Positions 56,894 through 64,000 of a stretch of 64,000 bases of DNA are shown one piece after another (positions within the stretch are counted from its first letter, which is position 1; each line of letters opens with the position of its first letter). The notes under the pieces were generated by a model, which saw only the letters and a list, made by a program, of their open reading frames with translations, did not search any database and had not been told where the DNA came from. The stretch is from assembly GCA_945957605.1 (NCBI GenBank), contig CAMFLR010000009.1, positions 186,001 to 250,000 on the forward strand, written 5' to 3'. Made by a program: the position numbers and the translations under genes. This DNA is from an uncultured Isosphaeraceae bacterium (GTDB taxonomy: Bacteria > Planctomycetota > Planctomycetia > Isosphaerales > Isosphaeraceae).

Positions 56894-58165
56894 ATGAGCT
56901 TTCGTTCCGCCCGCAAGAGGACGTCCCGTCGCCTCCAGTTCGACAATTTGGAAACACGGCAGGTTCTGAGCACGCTTGTCGTTTCGCCGACCGGCAGTGA
57001 CTCCAATCCCGGCACTGCCGACCTTCCGCTCAAGACGTTGCAACACGCCGCTGATATTACCGTCGCTGGTGATACGGTCGATGTCAAAGCTGGCAACTAC
57101 ACAGGGTTCGAGATGGGCTGGGACACGCCCAAGAGCGGACTTCCGGGCGCACCGATTACCTTCGCCGCCGAGCCTGGCGCGAACATCGTCACGCAAAACG
57201 CGAAGACGCAAGACGGAATCGATCTTGAAGGGTCGAGCTATATCACAATCACCGGTTTCACGATCACCGGAATGCCACGCGCTGGCATTCGTGCGGTTCA
57301 AGACACGAATGTGGTGATCCAGAACAATGTGGCCGATCAAAACGGTTACTGGGGCATCTACACGAGCTTCAGCAACAACGTGACGATCCAGAACAACACT
57401 GCTTCGCGTTCGACGATTCAGCATGGAATTTACATCGCGAACACGTCGTCGAACGCGGTTGTCACGGGTAACTACATCTGGGGCAACTATGCGTGCGGCC
57501 TCCAGTTCAATGGCGACGTGAGCCAAGGTGGCGCGGGTGTCATCACGAACGCAGTGGTCGAGAACAACACCATCACGGGCAACAGCTCGGGCGGGGGCGC
57601 GGCGATTAATTGTGATGGACTGCAGAACTCGTTGATCGCGAACAACATCCTTACGGGCAACATGTCGACCGGCATCGCGCTCTTCAAGGGCGACGCAGCC
57701 GCCGGCGCGACGAACAACATTGTTGCGAACAACACGATCGTGATGGGGACAAGCGCTCGTTGGGCGATCAACATCAACAACGGCAGTACCGGCAATCAGG
57801 TTTACAACAACATCCTGCTCAATGAGAATCCGGCCCACGGCTCGATCACAATCACGTCGGATAGCCTGTCTGGATTCAAGAGCGACTACAATGTGGTCTC
57901 GCAGTTCAACCTCAAGGGGGCGAACGTGAGCCTGACTACCTGGCGAAGCAAAACACGGCAAGACGCGCACTCAACGGTCGCAACCATTGCTCAAACCTTG
58001 ACCAACTCCGCCGCGAATCTGCTGGCTACCACTGCGACGGGTGTCGACCTCGTGCCGACCGGGCCGGCCGTACTCAAGGGAACGAACCTGAGCAAGTACT
58101 TCACGACCAATGCCAACGGCCAAGCTCGCTCGGCGACCGGTCCGTGGAACATTGGCGCGCTCTAA
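56894..58165 (+). CDS. Secreted parallel beta-helix protein with LEPR-XLL-like signal
   Basis: A 423-aa exported protein. ATG 56894 gives MSFRSARKRTSRRLQFDNLE followed by TRQVLS, the sorting motif at its usual distance. Then SPTGSDSNPGTADLPLKTLQ (a typical N-terminal cap, DUF1565-like), followed by beta-helix coils (ITITGFTITGMPRAGI, VVIQNNVADQNGYWGIY, VTIQNNTASRSTIQHGIYI, SLIANNILTGNMSTGIAL) and a C-terminal turn-rich tail. It is likely a polysaccharide-active or -binding surface protein. The divergent neighbour has the same fold but a Sec signal instead. Confidence 0.9.
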   Translation: MSFRSARKRTSRRLQFDNLETRQVLSTLVVSPTGSDSNPGTADLPLKTLQHAADITVAGDTVDVKAGNYTGFEMGWDTPKSGLPGAPITFAAEPGANIVTQNAKTQDGIDLEGSSYITITGFTITGMPRAGIRAVQDTNVVIQNNVADQNGYWGIYTSFSNNVTIQNNTASRSTIQHGIYIANTSSNAVVTGNYIWGNYACGLQFNGDVSQGGAGVITNAVVENNTITGNSSGGGAAINCDGLQNSLIANNILTGNMSTGIALFKGDAAAGATNNIVANNTIVMGTSARWAININNGSTGNQVYNNILLNENPAHGSITITSDSLSGFKSDYNVVSQFNLKGANVSLTTWRSKTRQDAHSTVATIAQTLTNSAANLLATTATGVDLVPTGPAVLKGTNLSKYFTTNANGQARSATGPWNIGAL

Positions 58166-58870
58166 ATTCGCCTTGCTCTCGTGCTCCGGCCGAACTTTTG
58201 GTCGGAGTAATTCTACTTTCTTTTTGCGCTTCCAAATCAGAAACGGGCCGACGTTTCTCGCGTTCTTCCTTCAGCTACCCTCGAATTGTCTACAATGCGC
58301 CACAGGATATCCGCGCCGTGAAGAGGGAGCCGGGAATGCTCGGCCCAAGACTGGCGAACGCTGGTGCGAGTTCACGAACAGCGACAATCGGACCAAAAAC
58401 GGCGGACGGGCGAGCCAATTCGCAGATAACTCGTGTTATGGCTGGATCCTTGGGAGCGGTCGCGGTTTCGCTGCGTCTTTTGGAAGAGCACGCGGAGTTT
58501 ACGATCCCGAATTGAAGTAGATGTACTGTGCGCATCGGCGCAGTCTTAAATTACGGCGTCATCGTCAAAGCGCGGCGCTCGAAACGAATCTGGTCGAGCG
58601 AAGAGGCGACGGGATTTGAGCCGTTAAACGACTCTTCGACGCCCAAGGAATTCGGCGAAATTTGACAAACGACCGGAAGCCGCAAATGGCCTATTCCGGC
58701 CGTCGCGAAGACCGTCTTTCACCCGAGAGCCGCTAGAGAGTAGAATCGCGACGGGTGCGAGCGTCATTTCGAAATTCTGAGCACTTCATATTCAGCGAAG
58801 TCGGATCCGACAATCGTTGAATAGTTTCGACGCATACTCCTGTCACCAGTTCACTTCAAGAGTCGCTAGC
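58166..58870. other. Intergenic region without supported gene
   Basis: About 700 bp between two plus-strand genes. Small plus-strand frames (58110-58520) have no ribosome site and an Arg/Ser-rich composition. The stretch 58760-58870 precedes the next start and presumably holds its promoter. No terminator or repeat is clear. Confidence 0.5.
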
Positions 58871-61462
58871 ATGCATTTGCGTTCAAATTCAAGATGGTTT
58901 CAGGCGTTTTCCATTGCCTTCGTTGGCCTCTGCACGACGCTGGCAAGTCCGCGGGCGTCGCTTGCGGCATCCCAACTTCGCCCACCGGCGGTTCCGCTTG
59001 TCGCATGCGACCCCTACTTCAGCGTCTGGTCGCAGTCGAACGTTCTCTGGGAATCCAGCACAACTCACTGGACCGGAACGCAGCAGCGTTTGGCTGCGAT
59101 CGTTCGCGTTGACGGCCATGCCTACCGTTTGATGGGGGCAACTCCGCAGACGTTGGCCGCGACGAAGCAATTTTCAGTTGAGGTTTTGCCGACTCGCTCG
59201 ATCTACACTTTTGCCGGCGCTGGCGTGCAGATCAAGCTGACGTTTACGACCCCTGCGTTGCCCGAAGACGTTGCTGTCCTCAGTCGCCCCACCACGTACA
59301 TCAACTGCGAAGTGAATTCGACGAACGGCAACGCTCATCAAGTCGAATTCTATTTCGATGCGGGCGGTGAACTCGCGACAAACACGTTGGATCAATCGGT
59401 CACGGGCGAACTCGTTTCGACCAGGAACGCCGTGGGCCTGAAGCTTGGTACCGATTCGCAGCACGTCCTGGGAAAATCGGGGGACGACCTTCGGATTGAT
59501 TGGGGATACTTGTACGTTGCCGCAGCAAAGCAATTCACTCCCGTTACCGCTTTCGGCGATTCGGCGGCCCTGCGCGAAGCGTTCGACGAGTCGGGAACTC
59601 AAGGACTCAAGGATCGCTCGTTCAAGTTCCCATGCAAAGCGGGGACCGTGGTCGCTGCAGTGGCGATGCCGGTGGGACAGGTTGGCCAGCAACCGGTTTC
59701 AGCCTACGCATTGATCGCCTATGACGACCTGTATTCCATTGAATACATGAAGCAACGGCTGAAGCCTTACTGGCGAAAAGATGGCTGGGAAGCGGCCGAC
59801 TTGATTGTCGCTGCCATCGACGAACACGACGCCTTGGAAGCGAAATGCAAAACGTTCGACTCCGAGTTGATGACCGACCTGACGAATATTGGCGGCCGGG
59901 AATACGCGGAAATCTCGGCGCTCGCGTATCGCCAATGCTTCGCGGCGGGGAAATTTGTCTCTGATGCGAATGGAAAGCCGCTGCAATTCTGCAAGGAAAA
60001 CCACTCCAACGGCTGCATTGCGACGTCCGACGTTTTCTACCCGATGCTGCCTCAGTTCCTCTTGTTCGGGCCGACACTAACGAAATCGGTACTCGTTCCG
60101 TTCATGGACTACGCCGCGTCTGATCGTTGGCGATTCCCGTTCGCTCCGCACGACCTTGGAACGTATCCCAAAGCCAATGGTCAGCGCTATGGAGGAGGCG
60201 AACGTAGCGAAGAAAATCAGATGCCGGTGGAGGAATCCGGCAACATGCTCGCGTTGTTTGCCGCCCTGGCCAAAATGGAAGGTAATGCCGACTTCGCGGC
60301 GATCTACTGGCCGCAATTGAGCAAGTGGGCCGAGTACCTGAAGGCCAAAGGGTTCGATCCCGAAAACCAGCTTTGCACCGACGACTTCGCCGGGCACATG
60401 GCTCATAACGTGAATCTCAGCGCGAAGGCAATCGTCGGACTTGGCTCGTATGCGATGCTCTGCGAAATGCGTGGCTTGAAGGAAGAGGCGGAGACGTACA
60501 AGACGATCGCCAAGCAGTTCGCCGACCAGTGGATCAAAACGGCACGCGAAGGCGACCACTTCCGATTGGCCTTCGATCGCCCGGGAACGTGGAGCCAAAA
60601 ATACAACCTCGTGTGGGATCGCCTGCTCGGGCTGAACCTGTTTCCGCGCGAGGTCTTCGAGACTGAGATGGCCTTCTATCGCAAGAAGCAACACAAGTTC
60701 GGCCTGCCTCTTGATAGTCGGTCCGACTACACCAAGCTCGACTGGATTCTCTGGACCGCGACGTTGACCGGAAATCGCGACGATTTCGATGCACTCGTAA
60801 AGCCGGTTCATACGTTCTTGAATGCGACTCCAGACCGCACGCCGATGACAGATTGGTATTACACGTCGACCGCCAAGAAGGTTGGGTTCGACGCCAGGCC
60901 AGTTGTGGGTGGCGTATTCCTTAAAATGCTCTACACCCCGGAGGTGTGGAAGAAATATGCGACGCGCGACGTGACGAAGGCATCGAAATGGGCTCCGATG
61001 CCAGTCGCGCCGAAGGCGATCACGCTGATTCCAACCAGCGAAAAGGCGGAAACGGTTTATCGCTACACCACTGAGAAACCAGCGGGTGACTGGTTCGCAG
61101 TTGATTATGCGGATGCTTCGTGGAAGCAAGGTCCCGGTGGATTCGGGCGGACGGATGGTCTCATCAAAACGCCGTGGCAATCCAGCGATATCTGGCTGCG
61201 TCGAACGATCGACATCAAGGAACCAGTTCCCGCACGCGTAGCTCTGCGGATCTGGCATGACGAAGACGCCGAAGTTTATATCAACGGCAAGCTCGTTGTT
61301 TCGCTCGACGGGTATACGACCGGTTACGAAGTTTTTGAGGTCCCCTCATCGGCCTTGCATCAGGGAGAAAACGTCGTTGCGATTCACTGCCACCAGACCA
61401 CGGGTGGGCAGTATATCGACTTCGGTTTCGACTCACTCGTGCCCGATACGGCGAAGAAGTGA
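58871..61462 (+). CDS. Secreted glutaminase-A-family protein with C-terminal beta-sandwich
   Basis: An 863-aa exported enzyme. ATG 58871 gives a signal peptide (MHLRSNSRWFQAFSIAFVGL, cleavage after SLA). Domain order follows the glutaminase GtaA family: DUF4964-like (RPPAVPLVACDPYFSVWS), DUF5127 (about 85-310), DUF4965 (YRQCFAAGKFVSDANGKPLQ, about 320-495) and a DUF1793 alpha/alpha toroid (YLKAKGFDPENQLCTDDFAG, about 500-680). The C-terminal ~140 residues are an added jelly-roll carbohydrate-binding-like domain (DASWKQGPGGFG, YINGKLVVSLDGYT). The family is annotated as extracellular glutaminase, but in planctomycetes glycoside action has also been proposed. A hairpin terminator lies 109 bp after the stop. 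Confidence 0.92.
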   Translation: MHLRSNSRWFQAFSIAFVGLCTTLASPRASLAASQLRPPAVPLVACDPYFSVWSQSNVLWESSTTHWTGTQQRLAAIVRVDGHAYRLMGATPQTLAATKQFSVEVLPTRSIYTFAGAGVQIKLTFTTPALPEDVAVLSRPTTYINCEVNSTNGNAHQVEFYFDAGGELATNTLDQSVTGELVSTRNAVGLKLGTDSQHVLGKSGDDLRIDWGYLYVAAAKQFTPVTAFGDSAALREAFDESGTQGLKDRSFKFPCKAGTVVAAVAMPVGQVGQQPVSAYALIAYDDLYSIEYMKQRLKPYWRKDGWEAADLIVAAIDEHDALEAKCKTFDSELMTDLTNIGGREYAEISALAYRQCFAAGKFVSDANGKPLQFCKENHSNGCIATSDVFYPMLPQFLLFGPTLTKSVLVPFMDYAASDRWRFPFAPHDLGTYPKANGQRYGGGERSEENQMPVEESGNMLALFAALAKMEGNADFAAIYWPQLSKWAEYLKAKGFDPENQLCTDDFAGHMAHNVNLSAKAIVGLGSYAMLCEMRGLKEEAETYKTIAKQFADQWIKTAREGDHFRLAFDRPGTWSQKYNLVWDRLLGLNLFPREVFETEMAFYRKKQHKFGLPLDSRSDYTKLDWILWTATLTGNRDDFDALVKPVHTFLNATPDRTPMTDWYYTSTAKKVGFDARPVVGGVFLKMLYTPEVWKKYATRDVTKASKWAPMPVAPKAITLIPTSEKAETVYRYTTEKPAGDWFAVDYADASWKQGPGGFGRTDGLIKTPWQSSDIWLRRTIDIKEPVPARVALRIWHDEDAEVYINGKLVVSLDGYTTGYEVFEVPSSALHQGENVVAIHCHQTTGGQYIDFGFDSLVPDTAKK

Positions 61463-61570
61463 TGATTCGCAACTAAAACAGACCCTTTCTGGCTGTGGTG
61501 AGCGGCTATCGCAAGCTTGACAGATCGTTCGTCGATTCAACCAGCGTCTTCTACTTTGATTCTCAGACGA

Positions 61571-61625
61571 TGCGGCGAGTGGTGCGATCCGACAAGGTCT
61601 CGCACCACTCGTCGCATTGTTGTTC
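61571..61625. terminator. Bidirectional terminator between convergent genes
   Basis: A 17-bp stem (61571-61587 with 61600-61616; one G-T wobble) with a 12-nt loop, followed on the plus strand by ttgttgtt. It sits between the convergent glutaminase-like and cytochrome genes. Confidence 0.8.
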
Positions 61626-61651
61626 GTGAGCGGTTAAGGGGCCGTATCGCC

Positions 61652-63052
61652 CTACAGCGCGGAGAGGAATGCGATAAGGTCGGCCCGTTCCTGCGCGGTG
61701 AACGTGACGGAGAAGCGGTCTTTGTAGAAATCGAGGACCGCATCGAGGTCGTCGGCAAAACCGTTATGGAAGTAAGGCGGGCGAGAAGCCACCGCGCGTA
61801 AGACCGGTCCCTTGAATTTGTTGATATCCGCCCACTTGCCGGTCAACAAGGCGCGGCCGGGATCTGTCGTTTGAATTGTCGCGCCGGTGGCGATGTTTTT
61901 CAGGGTGTAGAGCGGCATACCAGGACCGCGACGGCTTGCGTCGCTAAGTCCGATATCGATGGGAAGCGGCGACGAGTGATTGCCGACGTTAGGCGTGTCG
62001 TGGCAAGTCGTGCAATGGCCGCTGATCGAGGTAATGCCGAGCTTGTCGTTAAGACCCGCCACACCAGTGATCGCGATCGGCTTGGTATTGAACACGACGG
62101 CTCCGCGCGCGATCGAGGCTCGGGCCCGATTGTGACTGCCAGCCCAACCGTCGTAAATCGACATCACGTCAGGATTAAACGGAGCGCCCGTGACATCGCC
62201 ACCAAGCACGTCGTTGATTGTCACATAAAAATCAGTTGCCGTAACGTTCGCCGCACCGCCAAAAGCGCCAACGACGTCGAGCGAGCCCGCGTTGCGATCA
62301 ACCTGCTGCGCCGTCGCAAGGTTGAGCTCGAAGTTGACGATCTGCTGAAGAACAGCCGTATCGGGCGCCTGAGGTGCCTGGGCATGGCCAGTGATTGCGT
62401 CGGCAGCTTGATGCATCAAGTCGAGAAAGAGATTCGCGGGGTTTTGGTCCACCGTTGCGGCCGTTGTGCCGAAGGAAACAACGGTCTCGCGGCCATCCCA
62501 CATCACGCCAGTGAGGAACCGTAAGTTGGTCGAAGGCAATGGGCGACGGAAGAGTGAAAGGCCGGCGGCTGATGCGAAGTTGTAGGGGTCGTCAACCGCG
62601 CTGAGTGTGAACTCGGCACCGGCGGGGATCGGCAGTTCGACGCGGATCACACCCTTGCTTAGCAGCATGCTGTAAGCAGCGCGACGCTTTGCGAGAGTCG
62701 AGACGTCGGCATTGGGTGAGTTCGACCCGTCGACCGTGCGAAAGATCGGATCAAGACCATTTGTGCGGTCGAATCGTCGCTTCAACTCGTGAGGTGAGAT
62801 CGTCCAGCCCGTCGACGGAACGTGACATGAGACGCATGACCGGCCATTCGCGCCGAGACTTTGGAAGAACGGATTCGAGAGGTCGAGCGTGTTTCCGTTG
62901 GTGGCAATCGTCCGCAATACGCCGAAACGGTTGGCGGTGTCCAGGACAGTTCTACCTCGGCCATCGTGCTGGGCCGCTGCGGAGAGTTGAAAACCCGCCA
63001 GTAGTGCGATGACGAGACCACTGCGGAGAGCGAATGTCGACGGATCGATCAT
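61652..63052 (-). CDS. Di-haem cytochrome c (CcpA/MauG-like)
   Basis: A 466-aa periplasmic protein. ATG 63052 (with GGTGG upstream) is favoured over GTG 63064; signal peptide about 1-28 ends at SAAAQ. Two c-haem motifs are present: CVSCH near residue 73 and CTTCH near 345. Between and after them are MWDGRE and the C-terminal RPPYFHNGFADDLDAVLDFY segment typical of bacterial di-haem cytochrome c peroxidases. Distances are longer than in CcpA, so it belongs with the wider cytochrome-c551-peroxidase superfamily. It may transfer electrons or reduce peroxide; no redox partner is adjacent. Confidence 0.92.
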   Translation of the reverse strand: MIDPSTFALRSGLVIALLAGFQLSAAAQHDGRGRTVLDTANRFGVLRTIATNGNTLDLSNPFFQSLGANGRSCVSCHVPSTGWTISPHELKRRFDRTNGLDPIFRTVDGSNSPNADVSTLAKRRAAYSMLLSKGVIRVELPIPAGAEFTLSAVDDPYNFASAAGLSLFRRPLPSTNLRFLTGVMWDGRETVVSFGTTAATVDQNPANLFLDLMHQAADAITGHAQAPQAPDTAVLQQIVNFELNLATAQQVDRNAGSLDVVGAFGGAANVTATDFYVTINDVLGGDVTGAPFNPDVMSIYDGWAGSHNRARASIARGAVVFNTKPIAITGVAGLNDKLGITSISGHCTTCHDTPNVGNHSSPLPIDIGLSDASRRGPGMPLYTLKNIATGATIQTTDPGRALLTGKWADINKFKGPVLRAVASRPPYFHNGFADDLDAVLDFYKDRFSVTFTAQERADLIAFLSAL

Positions 63053-63064
63053 CTTGATGTCCAC

Positions 63065-63608
63065 CTTTCAGAAAGAAAATGCCTGGGACTCTTCCGGCCA
63101 GGTTTCAAGCAGCACAACGTCCTTTGGTTTCATGCGATGAGAACAATTGGGAATAATAAAATGATGAAGCGAAAGCATGAGTATTATTAGTCAGCGAAGC
63201 CTTAGTCGACGTTGAACCAGACGCCGATACATGCCATCGATAAGGGATGGCGAGTCGCGTTCCGGGTGTCAGTGGGCTGTCACAGAAGGTCTATGACAAA
63301 GCGGTGGCGGTGGAAGAAAATATGTTCTGGTGAACTGGCGTGAGCACGGTGATTCGAGCGCCTTGCGGCGTGGTCGAATCACGGTGATAGCGCCCTCTGT
63401 CATCATGTGCGAGATTTGAAGATGGTTTCCCCGGAAGAACTTCTTTTTTCAGAAAATCCTGTTCGCGAAATGCACAGCGCTGTAGCGAATAGAGACAATT
63501 TGCATCGACTCGGTCGTCGATTGGCGGACTGCACTTCGTCTCAAAGTGTCTCACGTCCCGGCATCATTTCGGACGCACTGGTCGCCTTGCCGCGCTGCGC
63601 CCGGCGCT
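63065..63608. other. Intergenic region with a stable hairpin
   Basis: About 540 bp. GTGATTCGA/TCGAATCAC (63349-63357 with 63374-63382) encloses CGCC-ttgc-GGCG, giving a 13-bp interrupted stem without a T-run; it could close the upstream minus-strand transcript or be a REP-like element. No gene is supported. Confidence 0.5.
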
Positions 63609-64000
63609 TCAGCGTAAAGAATTTCGCGCTTGAGACACCTGCTTGATTCCTTCAAGCGTGATGGGATTGTCAGGGTCGAGCTTCAGCGCTTCGCGGTAGG
63701 CAGCCTCGGCATCGTTCCACCGCTTTACAGTCGCCAGCCGCTTTCCCAGGTTCGCGTAATGTGAGATCCGATGTTTGCGATCCAGAGGTGTCGCGGCAAC
63801 AAAAGGCTGAGGCTCGGGCTGTTCCGGCAGGCGAGTATTAGAATGCCACGCGAGACCGAGCGGGGTGAGTTGGGCCTGGATCTTCGCTATGTTCCAGATC
63901 ACGAGTCCGCCGTCAGCCTGGCCGAATGCCAAGCGCTCACCATCTGGGCTCAAAGCCAGAACCCAGGTCGAGCGGCTTTCTCGCGGGAGCGTGAAAACTC
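63609..64000 (-). CDS. C-terminal part of a WD40/TPR protein (5'-partial)
   Basis: The minus-strand frame is open from the right window edge to the stop at 63609 (130 codons visible). The visible part begins with the end of a WD40 blade (LALSPDGERLAFGQADGGLV, then IWNI), a Pro-rich linker, then one TPR-like pair (YANLGKRLATVKRWNDAEAA, then YREALKLDPDNP). In planctomycetes this tail is typical of large WD40-repeat proteins, often with an N-terminal kinase, but the N-terminus lies outside the window, so this is not claimed. Confidence 0.8.
   Translation of the reverse strand, partial: VFTLPRESRSTWVLALSPDGERLAFGQADGGLVIWNIAKIQAQLTPLGLAWHSNTRLPEQPEPQPFVAATPLDRKHRISHYANLGKRLATVKRWNDAEAAYREALKLDPDNPITLEGIKQVSQARNSLR

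Noticed and set aside
56882-57970. 362-codon minus-strand open frame opposite the beta-helix gene
   Set aside because: Arg/Val/Asp-rich shadow of the beta-helix repeats, no ribosome site.
60077-61258. 393-codon minus-strand open frame opposite the glutaminase-like gene
   Set aside because: Shadow frame; the plus strand has complete domain motifs.

Overview
The window looks like a chromosomal segment of a planctomycete (Planctomycetota, probably Isosphaerales or Gemmatales). The evidence is: a pseudopilin-type DUF1559 protein; four secreted proteins with the planctomycete N-terminal LEPR-XLL-like signal; an FG-GAP/ASPIC protein; an ECF-like sigma factor with a long C-terminal tail; a Ser/Thr kinase fused to a STAND NTPase and a formylglycine-generating-enzyme-like domain; and G+C of roughly 60% by eye. 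I see no rRNA, tRNA, insertion sequence or CRISPR array.

Region 1 (1-6.9 kb) is the most notable part: a complete retron-like anti-phage cassette. In order it holds a 5'-open gene of unknown function, a HEAT/ARM-like protein, a winged-helix plus SWIM zinc-finger protein, a structured non-coding RNA and a retron reverse transcriptase. The ncRNA (4925-5143) has an a1/a2-type terminal duplex of 21 bp and an msd-like hairpin with a perfect 27-bp stem. The RT has YADD, the retron NAxxH and VTG motifs, and about 230 extra N-terminal residues. The layout matches what I recall as type XIII retrons (RT + ARM-like + WHSWIM).

Region 2 (6.9-24.8 kb) is signalling. A BlaI-BlaR1 pair overlaps by 4 bp; the BlaR1 homologue carries carboxypeptidase-regulatory-like repeats and a cysteine-less thioredoxin-fold tail, and two identical-architecture operators lie upstream of blaI. 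Then come a double-core hybrid histidine kinase, a divergent HxlR regulator/SDR oxidoreductase pair, a LEPR-XLL-type repeat protein, a CheB-CheR-PAS fusion apparently broken by loss of one copy of an 8-bp tandem repeat, and a histidine kinase-receiver protein that follows it.

Region 3 (24.9-47.2 kb) is mostly cell surface and secretion: a TPR/FG-GAP/ASPIC protein, a membrane protein, a Tat-type lipoprotein followed by a DUF1559 pseudopilin, a secreted SGNH hydrolase, the ECF-like sigma factor, a 2,611-residue repeat protein with an exact 396-bp tandem period, and the kinase-STAND-FGE protein convergent with it.

Region 4 (47.4-64 kb) holds two MFS efflux pumps (Fsr-like and Bcr/CflA-like), a secreted esterase with a 1-nt frameshift near its 3' end, a TPR protein, small hypothetical genes, a decayed secretory gene with a stop at codon 2, two parallel beta-helix proteins, a secreted glutaminase-A-family protein, a di-haem cytochrome c and the 3' part of a WD40/TPR gene. 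Three disrupted genes within 35 kb mean either real gene decay or residual indel errors in the assembly; reads would decide.
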